Below are positions 1 to 9,157 of a stretch of 51,769 nucleotides of DNA, piece by piece. The stretch's first letter is position 1. Each line of letters opens with the position of its first letter. A program made the translations under genes and the position numbers. Under the pieces are notes generated by a model. The model did not search any database, was not told where the DNA came from, and saw nothing but the letters and a program-made list of their open reading frames with translations. Where the stretch lies: contig CANGUU010000012.1 in the NCBI GenBank assembly GCA_947457195.1, positions 1 through 51,769 of the forward strand, in the 5' to 3' direction. Origin of the DNA: Gammaproteobacteria bacterium. GTDB lineage: Bacteria; Pseudomonadota; Gammaproteobacteria; Pseudomonadales; Pseudohongiellaceae.

Positions 1-2
1 TC

Positions 3-146
3 CGTCGCCTCGATCAGGCGCTGTATGGCGGCGGGGAGCAAAGTCTCGAGACCGCCAGTCTGTACGAAGTGGCCGCGCGTCTCACCCGGCAGGGCGCTCC
101 GCGCCGCGGCAGCGGCGACCCCTACGCCCTGCGCGCACTGTACTGA
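3..146 (+). CDS. C-terminal fragment of an unknown protein (possibly BatD-like)
   Basis: An open frame enters from the left edge and stops with TGA at 144-146, leaving the last 47 residues of a protein. The visible part starts RRLDQALYGGG and ends YALRALY. The LDxALYG pattern followed by a short Leu-rich helix resembles the C-terminal end of BatD-type membrane proteins, but this is a weak resemblance in a short piece. Codon use is GC-rich at third positions, which supports real coding. The 171 bases between this stop and the next start hold no structure I can name. Confidence 0.4.
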   Translation, partial: RRLDQALYGGGEQSLETASLYEVAARLTRQGAPRRGSGDPYALRALY

Positions 147-317
147 GGCGGCAAACCCCGCAGGCGCCGTCGGTCTGCCGAACCACCCCGTCTGCACAAA
201 GCACCGGAATGGCGGTGTCAGGCCGTTCCATGGCTGCTAGCATCCCGGAGCGGTCCTGAGTGCCTGCCGGCACCGCTGGCTCGCCCCAATCCAAAAAGTC
301 ATCAGAGGGGAAATTCC

Positions 318-3300
318 ATGTTCGTTCCTGCAGTACGCCCTTGCGCCGCCCCGCGGCACCTGTTGTCGATGGCGGTGGCCTTGAGCCTGACGGCACCGGC
401 ACTGCCGGCACTGGCCCAGTCCAGCGCCGCGGCACCAGAAGAAGTCACCATCACCGGCAGCCGGATTCGCCAGACCTCCGGCTTCACTACCCCGGTGCCG
501 GTGACCACCATCTCCTCGGTCGAAGTCTTCCAGTTCGAACCGGGCAACAACATTGCCCGCCAACTGAGCGCCCTGCCGCAATTCTTCGGCAACGTGTCCA
601 CCCAGAACGTGGGTTCGGCGCTGGTCTCGACGTCCGGGACGTCTTCGCTGAACCTGCGTAGCCTCGGCGGCAACCGCACACTGGTGCTGCTCGATGGCAT
701 TCGCGTGGTGCCGGCGGCCAAGGATGGTCTGGTCAACGTCGATGCCTTCCCCACGGCGCTCATGCGCAGCGTCGACGTCGTCACCGGCGGCGCCTCGGCG
801 GCCTACGGCGCCGATGCCGTCGGCGGCGTGGTCAACTTCGTGCTCGACCGCGAATTCCAGGGCTTCGAAGTGGATGCCGGCACCGGCATGAACGAGTTCG
901 GGGACGGCAAGATGTGGAACCTGTCGATGGCCGGCGGCGTGGCCCTGCTGGACGACAAGCTCAACCTGATCGGCTCGCTCGAGGCCCGCGAGATCGACCA
1001 GATCCAGCGCCTTGCCAGCGAAGTACCCGAAATGCAGCGCCTCGGACTGGTAACCAATCCGAAGTGGCGCAGCACCGACCCGGCCGGCACCAACCCGCGG
1101 CAGATCACCCTGCCTTGGGTCACCTCCACCGCCAGCTCGCCGTACGGATTGATTCTGGCACCGGGCACACCGCTGGACCGCATGCGCTTCACTCCTGATG
1201 GCAAGTCGATCACCCCCTTCGGGCTTGGCAGCATTTCCTCCGTCAGCGGCCCGGGCAGCACGCAGACCACCTCGGGTGGTTCCGAAGCGATGATCGCCAA
1301 CGACGCCTTCGGCGGCGGCATCAACGGCGAAGGGGTGCGCAACCAGTCGGCTTTCTTTGCCGCGCAGTACCAGGTCAGCGACAGTTTTTCGGTGTTCGGC
1401 CAGTTCCTGCTCGGCCGGACCGATGCACGCTCCACGGCCAACCGGGGTGGTTCGCTGCTCTACAGCATCTGGGCACCGCAGATTGCGGTGGACAACGCCT
1501 ATCTGCCGGAGAGCGTGCGCAGCGTCATGCAGCAGCGCAATCTGGCCTTCATCAACGTCCACAAGAACGGCGCCTTCGCTGGCCTCAACGACTATGGTTA
1601 CGACCGCACCAACAGCAAGGTCCTGACCACACGCTCGTTCGCTGGCGGCTTCGACTGGGACATGGGCTTCCGCGACTGGCATCTGCGCGGCATTGCCCAG
1701 GAGGGCAAGGCAGACCGCCTGAACACCTTCGGTCAGCTGTGGCGCGTGGACCGGGCCTTCTTGTCGATGGACGCGGTGCGTGACCCCAACACGGGCGCGA
1801 TTGTCTGCCGGGTAAACCTCCCACAGTTCCGACCCACGCCGGCGCAGCTGGCGGCCTCGCCGTCGATCCGCGGACTGATTTCACCGCGCTCCACCGCCGG
1901 CACCACCAAGCCGACCGATCCCGGCGCCTTCCCGGTCCTGTCGCCCATCGGGCTGGACAACTCGGTGCGTGACTGTGTGCCGCACAACGTGCTCGGCGCC
2001 GGCAACCTCAGCAAGGAAGCGCTCGATTACATCAGTGGTGATCCGAAGTTCGGCTTCGGGGAAGTGGACCAGACCTTTGCCGAGCTGCTCCTGAACGGCG
2101 AGTTGTATGAGGGCTGGGGCGCCGGCGCCATCGGTTTCGCCGCCGGTCTCACCTACCGCGACCAGAGCTTCTTCGATGATGCGGGTCCTTACGACATCAC
2201 CACGCTGGTGAGCGGCCCCCGCAATGACCCGGCGCTCGGCATCCGCGGTATACCGAGTGGCTACACGAGTTCCACCAACATGCATTACATCTCGACGCTG
2301 CCGATCATAGGTGGCGATGCCCGGGTCTGGGAAAGTTTCGCGGAAGTCAGCGTGCCGGTGCTGCAGGCCAATCTGGGCGGCCAGACCCAGACCCTGGACG
2401 CCGACCTCGCCTTCCGTCGTTCCGACTACGACCGCAGTGGTCCGGTCGACAGCTGGAAGTTCGGTCTCGACTTCCAGCTGCTCGACGACCTGCGCCTGCG
2501 CTACACCAAGTCGCGGGACGTGCGGGAGCCCACGTTCTCTGAATTGTTCGATGCCCAGGGCACCAACGGCGCCTTCCAGGACCCGCGCTTCGATCGGCGT
2601 GAATTCCAGATCACGCTCACCCAGGGTGGCAACCCCGATCTGGCGCCGGAGGTCGCGGACACGGTAACGGCAGGTCTGGTATTCACACCGACCTTCTGGA
2701 AGCTCGACGGACTGCAGATGTCCGCCGACTGGTACGACATCCAGATCCGCGGCGCCGTGGGTACGCTCGGCGCCCAGCGCATCGTGGATGAGTGCTTCAT
2801 CAACAAGGTGCAGAGCCTCTGCAACCAGATCCAGTTGAACGCGCAGAACGAGGTGACACGCATCGCCAATACCTTCCTGAACGTGGCGCAGGCGCGCGTG
2901 CGGGGCATCGACTACGAACTGGCCTACCGGATGGAGCCGGATTTCTTCGCAGGCCGCAACGAGAGCTTCTCGCTGCGCACGCTGGCCGGCTATGTGGCAG
3001 AGCGCAGCGATACTCCGGCAGGAGGCCGGCCACTGGACGTTTCCGGTGGTCTGGGCACACCGGAGCTGACCGGCGTGCTGACCGCCAACTACAACGTGGG
3101 CCCCTACGGCATCTCGCTGCAGGGTCGTTACCGCAACGAGTCGATCATCAACACGATGTGGGTGGAGGGGGTCGATGTGGATGACAACACGGTACCGGCC
3201 TACACCTTCTGGAACCTGATGCTGAACTACAACGGCGAACTCAGCAGCGGCGCCCGCTGGCGGCTGGGGCTCAACATCCAGAACGTGCTGGACGAGGCGC

Positions 3301-3401
3301 CGGACCCGGTACAGAACGTGTCGACCCGTTTTGCCATCCAGGGCCTCACCGGCGACCTCTACGGCAGGCGCTACAACCTGAACCTCAACTACAGCTTTTG
3401 A
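318..3401 (+). CDS. TonB-dependent outer-membrane receptor 1
   Basis: This 1027-residue protein should be an outer-membrane beta-barrel importing a bulky substrate with energy from TonB/ExbBD. Residues 1-33 form a Sec signal peptide ending ALPALA|Q. The plug follows with the TonB-box-like segment EEVTITGSRI, and SVDVVTGGASAAYGADAVGG is a typical plug motif. The barrel ends in an aromatic residue (NLNYSF), as needed for BAM insertion. The start is preceded by AGGGGAAA at good spacing. No FecR/sigma pair is adjacent, so substrate and regulation are open. It shares with the receptor at 30351-33530 a Cys-containing stretch (DAVRDP.TG.I.CRVNLPQF), so the two are paralogues. A rho-independent terminator follows. 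Confidence 0.93.
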   Translation: MFVPAVRPCAAPRHLLSMAVALSLTAPALPALAQSSAAAPEEVTITGSRIRQTSGFTTPVPVTTISSVEVFQFEPGNNIARQLSALPQFFGNVSTQNVGSALVSTSGTSSLNLRSLGGNRTLVLLDGIRVVPAAKDGLVNVDAFPTALMRSVDVVTGGASAAYGADAVGGVVNFVLDREFQGFEVDAGTGMNEFGDGKMWNLSMAGGVALLDDKLNLIGSLEAREIDQIQRLASEVPEMQRLGLVTNPKWRSTDPAGTNPRQITLPWVTSTASSPYGLILAPGTPLDRMRFTPDGKSITPFGLGSISSVSGPGSTQTTSGGSEAMIANDAFGGGINGEGVRNQSAFFAAQYQVSDSFSVFGQFLLGRTDARSTANRGGSLLYSIWAPQIAVDNAYLPESVRSVMQQRNLAFINVHKNGAFAGLNDYGYDRTNSKVLTTRSFAGGFDWDMGFRDWHLRGIAQEGKADRLNTFGQLWRVDRAFLSMDAVRDPNTGAIVCRVNLPQFRPTPAQLAASPSIRGLISPRSTAGTTKPTDPGAFPVLSPIGLDNSVRDCVPHNVLGAGNLSKEALDYISGDPKFGFGEVDQTFAELLLNGELYEGWGAGAIGFAAGLTYRDQSFFDDAGPYDITTLVSGPRNDPALGIRGIPSGYTSSTNMHYISTLPIIGGDARVWESFAEVSVPVLQANLGGQTQTLDADLAFRRSDYDRSGPVDSWKFGLDFQLLDDLRLRYTKSRDVREPTFSELFDAQGTNGAFQDPRFDRREFQITLTQGGNPDLAPEVADTVTAGLVFTPTFWKLDGLQMSADWYDIQIRGAVGTLGAQRIVDECFINKVQSLCNQIQLNAQNEVTRIANTFLNVAQARVRGIDYELAYRMEPDFFAGRNESFSLRTLAGYVAERSDTPAGGRPLDVSGGLGTPELTGVLTANYNVGPYGISLQGRYRNESIINTMWVEGVDVDDNTVPAYTFWNLMLNYNGELSSGARWRLGLNIQNVLDEAPDPVQNVSTRFAIQGLTGDLYGRRYNLNLNYSF

Positions 3402-3437
3402 GTAGCCACCGGCCCTTGCAGGTCGAGAAAGCCCGAG

Positions 3438-3469
3438 GGCCCGTCACGACAGTGGCGGGCCTTTTTTTT
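3438..3469 (+). terminator. Rho-independent terminator after TonB receptor 1
   Basis: A 10-bp GC-rich stem (GGCCCGTCAC with GTGGCGGGCC, one G-T wobble) and 4-base loop is followed by eight T residues. It lies 36 bases after the receptor stop codon and separates it from glpK. Confidence 0.85.
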
Positions 3470-3574
3470 GCTGCGGTGCGGGGCCAATCCTTCTGGAACC
3501 CATCACGCTCAACCGGCGAAAATTCCCGTAACATGAGGCCCTGACAGCTGTCGCCAACAACAGAAGGTATGACG

Positions 3575-5068
3575 ATGAGCAAGCAGTTCGTCCTGGCCCT
3601 GGACCAAGGCACGACCAGTTCGCGCGCGATCATGTTCGATCATGCCGGGAACATCTACCGCATCGCCCAGCGCGAGTTTCCGCAGATTTTTCCTGCCGAC
3701 GGCTGGGTGGAGCACGATCCGCTCGAAATCTGGCAGAGCCAGCTTGCCGTGATGGCCGAGGCGATCACGGCAAGCCGCTCGAACGGCAGCGACATCGCCG
3801 CCATCGGCATTACCAATCAGCGGGAAACTACCGTGGTGTGGGACCGTGCCACCGGTCTGCCGGTGTGCAATGCCATCGTGTGGCAGGACCGCCGTACAGC
3901 CGCTTACTGCGACCAACTGAAGGCCGAGGGGTGGACGGAGATCGTCCGTGACAAGACCGGGCTCATCATCGACAGCTATTTTTCCGGCACCAAGGTGCGC
4001 TGGATTCTCGAGAACGTGCCCGGGGCGCGCGCCAAGGCCGAACAGGGCAAACTGGCCTTTGGCACGGTTGACTCCTGGCTGGTGTGGAACCTCACCGGCG
4101 GCGGATCGCACGTGACTGATGCCAGCAACGCCTCGCGGACCATGCTGTACAACATCCGCCACAAGTGCTGGGACCAGGAACTGCTGCGGCTGATGGATAT
4201 TCCCGAATCGATGCTGCCGCAAGTCAGATCGTCCAGCGAAGTCTATGCCTTTGCGAAACTGCCCGGCATCACGCAGGACATTCCGATCGCCGGCATCGCC
4301 GGCGACCAGCAGGCGGCGCTTTTCGGCCAGCTCTGTCTGCAGCCGGGCATGCTGAAGAACACCTATGGCACCGGTTCGTTCATCATGTTCAACACCGGTG
4401 AGCAGCCCGTGAGCTCCGCCAACAACCTGCTGACGACAGTCGCGTGGGACCTGCAGGGTAAATACACCTACGCGTTGGAAGGTTCCATTTTTGTCGCCGG
4501 CGCCGTGGTGCAGTGGCTGCGCGATGGCCTTGGCCTCATCAAGAACTCGGCCGACGTCGAGCGGCTCGCGCTTACCGAGCGCGACAGTGGAGGGGTATAC
4601 CTCGTGCCGGCATTCTCGGGGCTGGGGGCGCCGCATTGGGACCCGCGTGCACGCGGCGCCATGTTTGGTCTCACCCGCGGCAGCACGGCCGGGCATCTCG
4701 CGCGCGCCGCGCTCGAAGGCATCGCCTGTCAGGTGAGTGACGTCCTGACGGCGATGGCTGCCGACTCCAGCATTGCCCTTGCTGAACTGCGCGTCGACGG
4801 CGGTGCCACGGTCAACGATACGCTGCTGCAGTTCCAGGCCGACATCCTGCAACTGCCGATCGTGCGGCCCAAGGTGCTGGAAACTACGGCTCTGGGCGCT
4901 GCCTATCTCGCAGGGCTTTCTACCGGGTTCTGGGGCAGCGCGTCAGACCTCGCGCAGCAGTGGCAGGAAGAGCGGCGCTTCGAGCCCTGCATGACTGCTG
5001 CCTGGGCAGCGGAGCGCCTGCAGCGCTGGCGGCTGGCGGTGGAAAAGTCGAAGGCCTGGGCGGACTGA
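3575..5068 (+). CDS. glpK: Glycerol kinase
   Basis: Glycerol kinase phosphorylates glycerol with ATP to sn-glycerol 3-phosphate in the cytoplasm. The 497-residue length matches the family (about 500). The N-terminal FGGY phosphate-binding segment [11 protein letters not shown], the substrate-side segment [31 protein letters not shown] and [11 protein letters not shown] are all present. An in-frame ATG also exists at 3569, but the ribosome-binding site AGAAGG (3562-3567) lies only one base before it and seven before the ATG at 3575, so I choose 3575. The glycerol facilitator gene follows after 16 bases, forming a glpK-glpF operon. No glpD or glpR lies within the window. Confidence 0.96.
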   Translation: MSKQFVLALDQGTTSSRAIMFDHAGNIYRIAQREFPQIFPADGWVEHDPLEIWQSQLAVMAEAITASRSNGSDIAAIGITNQRETTVVWDRATGLPVCNAIVWQDRRTAAYCDQLKAEGWTEIVRDKTGLIIDSYFSGTKVRWILENVPGARAKAEQGKLAFGTVDSWLVWNLTGGGSHVTDASNASRTMLYNIRHKCWDQELLRLMDIPESMLPQVRSSSEVYAFAKLPGITQDIPIAGIAGDQQAALFGQLCLQPGMLKNTYGTGSFIMFNTGEQPVSSANNLLTTVAWDLQGKYTYALEGSIFVAGAVVQWLRDGLGLIKNSADVERLALTERDSGGVYLVPAFSGLGAPHWDPRARGAMFGLTRGSTAGHLARAALEGIACQVSDVLTAMAADSSIALAELRVDGGATVNDTLLQFQADILQLPIVRPKVLETTALGAAYLAGLSTGFWGSASDLAQQWQEERRFEPCMTAAWAAERLQRWRLAVEKSKAWAD

Positions 5069-5084
5069 GGAGTCAGGAGTGAGC

Positions 5085-5795
5085 ATGGAACTTTTTGTCG
5101 GCGAGTTGTTGGGGACCTTTCTGCTGATCGTGCTGGGTGCGGGCGTTGTGGCAAACGTCGTGCTCAATCGCACCTACGGGCAGAACAGTGGTTACATCGT
5201 CATTACCTGGGGCTGGGCCATCGCGGTATTCGTGGCGGTGTTTGTCACCGGCAACATCAGTGGTGCACACATCAATCCTGCCATCAGCATCGGTCTTGCG
5301 GTGGCCGGCAAGTTTGAATGGAGTCTTGTCCCCCTGTATCTGGCGGCCCAGTTACTCGGCGCTTTTCTGGGTGCCGTGTGCGTGTGGCTGCATTACCGCC
5401 CCCACTTCGATGTCAGTGACGATGCAGACCTCAAGCGCGCCATTTTCTGCACGGCGCCTGCCATTGCCGACGCCGGCGCCAATTTCTTCTCGGAGCTGTT
5501 CGGCACCTTCATTCTCGTGCTGGCAGTGCTGCACCTGGCAGACCCTGCCGTCGGACTCGGTTCGATAAGCGCACTGCCGGTGGCCTTGCTCGTGCTCGGT
5601 ATCGGGCTGTCGCTCGGGGGTACCACGGGCTATGCGATCAACCCGGCGCGTGACCTCGGCCCGCGCATCGCGCACATGCTGCTGCCCATCAGGAACAAGG
5701 GCGGCAGCAACTGGGGCTACGCGTGGATTCCGGTCGTCGCGCCGATGGCCGGTGCGGTGCTGGCAGCACTCGTGTACCGCCTGCTCGCCTTCTGA
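5085..5795 (+). CDS. glpF: Glycerol uptake facilitator (aquaglyceroporin, MIP family)
   Basis: An inner-membrane channel of 236 residues for passive glycerol entry, feeding the kinase just upstream. Both half-helix motifs are intact: AHINPA (Asn64) and AINPARD (Asn186). The Asp after the second NPAR (Asp190) is the signature of glycerol-conducting rather than water-only members, which agrees with the operon partner. Six hydrophobic segments can be seen. A GTG at 5079 is in frame, but CAGGA (5074-5078) touches it and is spaced correctly for the ATG at 5085, so that start is preferred. Confidence 0.93.
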   Translation: MELFVGELLGTFLLIVLGAGVVANVVLNRTYGQNSGYIVITWGWAIAVFVAVFVTGNISGAHINPAISIGLAVAGKFEWSLVPLYLAAQLLGAFLGAVCVWLHYRPHFDVSDDADLKRAIFCTAPAIADAGANFFSELFGTFILVLAVLHLADPAVGLGSISALPVALLVLGIGLSLGGTTGYAINPARDLGPRIAHMLLPIRNKGGSNWGYAWIPVVAPMAGAVLAALVYRLLAF

Positions 5796-5817
5796 TCGGC
5801 GTCAGCCGGTGGCGGGC

Positions 5818-6276
5818 TTACTGGGCTTCCTTGTTGGAGCGGTAGCCCTTCGCCAGCCAGTCCTTCCACTGCGTCACCACGCTCTCGTCGGTGCGGCAAC
5901 CGCCGTCGCTCGGGATGAGGAAGCTGCCATCGGCTACCTTGACCCAGCCAAGAGCCCCCCCCGGGCGCTTGTCGACCAAGGGGCAGTACATGATGGTGAG
6001 CTTGTCACCGGGTTTGAGCGAGTTGCCGGTGATACCGCGACCGATCAGCTGCGGCGGTGCCGCCGCCTCGAAGCCCCACAGGGTTTCGCTGCCATCGTCG
6101 TTCTGCACCTTCAGGTAGAGCCAGGTGTGAGGGTTGTTGAAAGCCCAGCGCTCGACCGTCCCCTCGAGGATCTGCTGGGTGCCCCGATCGAACATGCTGA
6201 ACGAATGGTGGGCAAGTACTGGCAGACTGGCCAGCAGAGTCAGTGCGATACCTACGGTGCCAACGGTTGTTTTCAT
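5818..6276 (-). CDS. Secreted DUF6152 family protein
   Basis: A 152-residue exported protein of unknown function. Residues 1-22 are a Sec signal peptide ending VLA, and the mature start AHHSFSMFDRG is the hallmark of DUF6152. The rest looks like a small beta-rich domain (GTVERWAFNNPHTWLYL, GFEAAAPPQLIGRG). Two Cys residues (YCPLV and GGCRTD) could form a disulfide. It lies 12 bases after the preceding minus-strand gene, with a strong ribosome-binding site (GAGGAG), so the two are co-transcribed. The N-terminal His pair suggests metal binding, but that is a guess. Confidence 0.8.
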   Translation of the reverse strand: MKTTVGTVGIALTLLASLPVLAHHSFSMFDRGTQQILEGTVERWAFNNPHTWLYLKVQNDDGSETLWGFEAAAPPQLIGRGITGNSLKPGDKLTIMYCPLVDKRPGGALGWVKVADGSFLIPSDGGCRTDESVVTQWKDWLAKGYRSNKEAQ

Positions 6277-6288
6277 GGGAAGCTCCTC

Positions 6289-7296
6289 TCATTCCGCCAG
6301 TTCGGTGTTGTAGATGGGATCGCGTGTCTGACCCGGCAACTCGGGAAACAGCGTGGCACCGCGAGCATCCTTGTAGCCTTCTTCGCCGGGCAGCCGGAAA
6401 TTGGTCATGCCGTTCTCGTCGAGGTAGCTGTTGCTGCTGTTTTCGCATTCCCAGTGCTGTGGCCGGTGCCCGGCCTCCATCAGTGCCGTAGCATGCCGGA
6501 AGGCATAGACGGCACTGACCGGGCGGGTGAACGCGTAACGATCATAGAAAGTCGCCTGCACCTCGAGCCGCGCGATACCGCCGGGGTACTGCTTCAACTC
6601 CCAGATTTCCACGCTTTCGAACTGGTTGCTGGTCATGGGTGACCAGCGGGTGAAGTCGGCGGGCAACAGATACTTGGTGTGCATGACGAGCCGGTCACCT
6701 TCCCAGAAGCCCACGGTGTCGCCCAGCCAGGAATGTGTGCCGTAGAGGTTCTGGTGCGGTTGCCCGATGTAGATGCGCCGGATGGAGTTGGCAAAGTCGT
6801 TGATGAAATAGCTCTGGTCGGGCAGGTTGACGAATTCGTGCGAGTATGGCTCCAGCAGCCAGCGCGGCAGGCCGGCCGGCTCACAATGCGTCAAACGGTC
6901 GTAGCGTACCTGCCCTTCTTCCTGCTGCTGGCGCCAGCGTTCCCGGTAAGCGGCCTCGTAGGCTGGCGTCAGCACACCGGCAATGACCTTGCCCTGGAAA
7001 TTGCCCCCCTCGATGAACAGGTTCATGTGCGTGTTGCCGGCGGTTTCCCACAGACCGTCCCAGCGCGGCACGCTGTCGATGGTGTGGCGGGTGCCACCGT
7101 TGGCCGCCGCCAGCAATGCGGCATAGTGGGCATCGGAATCCGCATACACCTGCGCCGGCGGCTCCACCGCCAGTGGCGGCCCGTAGCCAGCACCGAAAGT
7201 GCCTTGGGCCTGTGCGCTGGAGACCACCGCGGTGGCAAGGATGGTTGCAAGGGCGACGCCGTTCGCGACGGCGCGCCAGGTGAGTCTGGCCTGCAC
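6289..7296 (-). CDS. Secreted protein of unknown function, partner of DUF6152
   Basis: I do not recognise a named family. The 335-residue product has a Sec signal peptide (residues 1-30, ending AQAQ) and a mature part rich in Trp, Tyr and acidic residues. The segment GDTVGFWEGDRLVMHTKY resembles the GxWEGDTLVV motif of many uncharacterised secreted proteins that travel with DUF6152, and YERDR-like segments (YRERWRQQQEE) precede it. It is the first gene of a two-gene minus-strand operon with the DUF6152 gene. Periplasmic location is inferred from the signal peptide; no catalytic motif is evident. Confidence 0.75.
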   Translation of the reverse strand: MQARLTWRAVANGVALATILATAVVSSAQAQGTFGAGYGPPLAVEPPAQVYADSDAHYAALLAAANGGTRHTIDSVPRWDGLWETAGNTHMNLFIEGGNFQGKVIAGVLTPAYEAAYRERWRQQQEEGQVRYDRLTHCEPAGLPRWLLEPYSHEFVNLPDQSYFINDFANSIRRIYIGQPHQNLYGTHSWLGDTVGFWEGDRLVMHTKYLLPADFTRWSPMTSNQFESVEIWELKQYPGGIARLEVQATFYDRYAFTRPVSAVYAFRHATALMEAGHRPQHWECENSSNSYLDENGMTNFRLPGEEGYKDARGATLFPELPGQTRDPIYNTELAE

Positions 7297-7377
7297 GTGT
7301 TTCCCCTCGTGTTGTTGTTGTTATTGTCAGCGACGTTTCTACGGGGAATGCTTTTGGTGAGTCAAGGTGTTTCTGCA

Positions 7378-7413
7378 GTCATAAAGAAGCCCCCGTGGTT
7401 GACCACGGGGGCT
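7378..7413 (-). terminator. Rho-independent terminator of the hsp20 gene
   Basis: A perfect 12-bp stem (AGCCCCCGTGGT with ACCACGGGGGCT, 7388-7413) has a 2-base nominal loop. Read on the minus strand it is followed by TTCTTTAT. It lies about 80 bases after the stop of the small heat-shock gene and upstream of the next minus-strand gene. Confidence 0.8.
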
Positions 7414-7491
7414 CGCGGAAGGTCGGCACTGCGCTGCCGCGGCGGACCCGCAGCCGGTTCAGTGGCTACGCGGTGCGGAGGGCCCTTGCGT

Positions 7492-7956
7492 TCAGGCGGA
7501 CTTGAGGAACTGCTGCGGCTGGCTCACCACGCTGTTGATAGGGATCTGGCGGGGTTTCATGGCTTCCGGAATTTCCCGCTGCAGCGCGATGTTGAGCAGG
7601 CCATTGTTGAGCGTGGCCCCGGTGACCCGTACGTGGTCGGCCAGCCGGAAACTGCGCTTGAAATTACGCTCGGCGATGCCCTGATGCAGGAAGGTGCGCT
7701 TGGGCTCGTTGACACGGTCCTGCCTGGCAGCCGCGACGGTCAGCGTGTTGTTTTCGCTGGTCACGTTGATTTCGTCTTCGGTGAAACCGGCGACCGCCAT
7801 GGTGATGCGGTATTGGTCCTTGTCGATCAGTTCGATGTTGTAGGGCGGGTAGGCTGGCTGGTTGCGGTCGTTGTTCATCACGGAATCGAGCAGCGTGGCC
7901 AGGTGGTCGAAACCCACGGTGGAACGGTACAGCGGGGCAAAATCAAAGCTTGTCAT
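7492..7956 (-). CDS. ibpA: Small heat-shock protein (Hsp20/IbpA, alpha-crystallin domain)
   Basis: A cytoplasmic ATP-independent holdase that binds unfolding proteins during heat stress. The 154-residue length and the start MTSFDFAPLYRSTVGFD match the IbpA type. The alpha-crystallin domain runs from about residue 35 (YNIELIDKDQYRITMAVAGF) to about 125, and GLLNIALQREIPE is its conserved end. The gene stands alone between two hairpins. Upstream lie a near-consensus sigma32 promoter and a structured leader whose last hairpin buries the ribosome-binding site (GAGGAA), so both transcription and translation look heat-controlled. Confidence 0.93.
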   Translation of the reverse strand: MTSFDFAPLYRSTVGFDHLATLLDSVMNNDRNQPAYPPYNIELIDKDQYRITMAVAGFTEDEINVTSENNTLTVAAARQDRVNEPKRTFLHQGIAERNFKRSFRLADHVRVTGATLNNGLLNIALQREIPEAMKPRQIPINSVVSQPQQFLKSA

Positions 7957-8053
7957 TGCACTTTCCTCATCAAGCGACAGTGGTTGGGAATCACAGCCTG
8001 GTCGTTCGGTTGAACCGACCAGCGGTCCCGTTCCTCGGCGAGCGAACGGGACA
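7957..8053 (-). promoter_or_regulatory. ROSE-like RNA thermometer in the ibpA leader
   Basis: The leader of about 97 bases can form three hairpins on the minus strand: a perfect 9-bp stem (8025-8033 with 8044-8052), a 7-bp stem (7998-8004 with 8016-8022), and a final hairpin at 7959-7982. In the last, CACT pairs with AGTG, and inside it TCGCT faces AGGA of the ribosome-binding site across a short loop. TCGCT matches the conserved U(U/C)GCU motif of ROSE thermometers, which masks the AGGA in the same way. The pairing is read by eye, not folded by program. Confidence 0.6.
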
Positions 8054-8059
8054 CCGGAA

Positions 8060-8087
8060 AGATGGGAGCGCCGTGCGGTTTTTCAAG
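8060..8087 (-). promoter_or_regulatory. Sigma32 (RpoH) heat-shock promoter of ibpA
   Basis: On the minus strand, CTTGAAA (8081-8087, an exact match to the sigma32 -35 box) is followed after 13 bases by TCCCATCT (8060-8067, 7 of 8 to CCCCATnT). This puts the transcript start near 8053 and yields a leader of about 97 bases before the ATG at 7956. Confidence 0.85.
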
Positions 8088-8110
8088 GGTCTTGTCCCAG
8101 CGCTCTCGCC

Positions 8111-8956
8111 TCAGGGCGAGCCGAGCAACTGCGGTGCCACGTGTACCTCGAGCCGCAGACCGTCCGGGTCCCAGAAACTGAAACCGTTGGGCAGCAGGTC
8201 CTCGACGATGCCGCCAGCCGCGAACACCTGCTCAGCCGCCTCGGCAAGATCGGTCTCCGAGATCAGCACGGCAATCGAGTGCACACCGGCCGGTTGACCG
8301 ACCGGTGCCTGACTGAGCCGCAGGCGCGAACCTCCCAGATCGAACCACAGCGAGCCGGCCTGCGCCTTGCCGGTCCGGCCCAGCAGGCGCGCGTAATGCA
8401 ACGAGTCGACCTCGAGATTGGAGACCATCACGTAGACCTCGTCGAGTCCGAGCGGGTTGAACAGCGGTGCGCGTGCCGCACCCGTGGGCAGGGCTTCGCT
8501 GGCCGGCAGCAGCCGCTCCAGACGATGTTCGTCAACGAGATCGACCAGCGTGCCATCGCGGTCGGCAACGCGCAGATCGCGCCCGTCCGGCAGTCTCAGT
8601 GCAGCGAGGTGCTGGGCGGCGAGGTAGCGCTCGACGCTCGGCGGATCGTAGGCGGTGATACCGAAGCCGATACGCTGCACGCTCGCCGGCGCCGCTTCGG
8701 TAAGCGCCAGAAATGCCTTGCCCAGCGACTGATAAACCAGCGGCTGCTGGCGGTCACGCCACAGCGATGCGCCGAACAGGCGGCGGTAGAACTCCTGCGA
8801 GCGGGAAAGATCCGAGACCTGCAGCACCACGTGATCGAGACTGTGGAAGGCCGGCGCCGATTCGGCCAGCACGGCGCCCTGCCCTGGACCCAGCAGCCAG
8901 CCAGCCAGTAGACAGGCCAACCCTCGTCGGCAGCGGCGGGCAATCAATGTCGTCAT
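8111..8956 (-). CDS. Exported two-domain VOC (glyoxalase-like) protein
   Basis: A 281-residue protein with an N-terminal hydrophobic export signal (residues 1-31, basic start then LACLLAGWLLG) and two vicinal-oxygen-chelate domains. The first begins FHSLDHVVLQVSDLSRSQEFYRRLFG, the second GLDEVYVMVSNLEVDSLHYARLLG and ends in FWDPDGLRLEVHV. VOC domains bind a metal and act in dioxygenases, lyases or resistance proteins; which applies here is unknown. The frame stays open further upstream, but the ATG at 8956 has GAGGG seven bases before it and opens the signal peptide, so it is chosen. The next gene is divergent, 201 bases away. Confidence 0.8.
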   Translation of the reverse strand: MTTLIARRCRRGLACLLAGWLLGPGQGAVLAESAPAFHSLDHVVLQVSDLSRSQEFYRRLFGASLWRDRQQPLVYQSLGKAFLALTEAAPASVQRIGFGITAYDPPSVERYLAAQHLAALRLPDGRDLRVADRDGTLVDLVDEHRLERLLPASEALPTGAARAPLFNPLGLDEVYVMVSNLEVDSLHYARLLGRTGKAQAGSLWFDLGGSRLRLSQAPVGQPAGVHSIAVLISETDLAEAAEQVFAAGGIVEDLLPNGFSFWDPDGLRLEVHVAPQLLGSP

Positions 8957-9157
8957 GTGCAAACCCTCTACAGATGGCAGGCCATAATGCCCTGCGCGGA
9001 CGAGAGGCATTATAGGATCAGGAAACTGGGCCGGGTTGCCGCGGGCGCAGCCCCCGCCTAATTGCCGCCCCCCTGCGCACGGGCTATCTTTGCGCCAGTC
9101 TGCCGTGCCATGCTCGCCGCGTCGCGGCGCCCTCTCCGAACCCGGGGCTCCCACATC

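Noticed and set aside
237-1682. Long minus-strand open frame of 481 codons opposite TonB receptor 1
   Set aside because: It is the antisense shadow of a GC-rich gene; its translation is low in hydrophobic structure, rich in His/Arg/Gly and shows no domain, while the plus strand encodes a clear receptor.
3509-4852. Minus-strand frame of 447 codons opposite glpK
   Set aside because: Antisense shadow; glpK on the plus strand has all family motifs.
6679-8013. Plus-strand frame of 444 codons across the secreted-protein and hsp20 genes
   Set aside because: It crosses a terminator and reads antisense through two genes with clear signals; no domain is seen.
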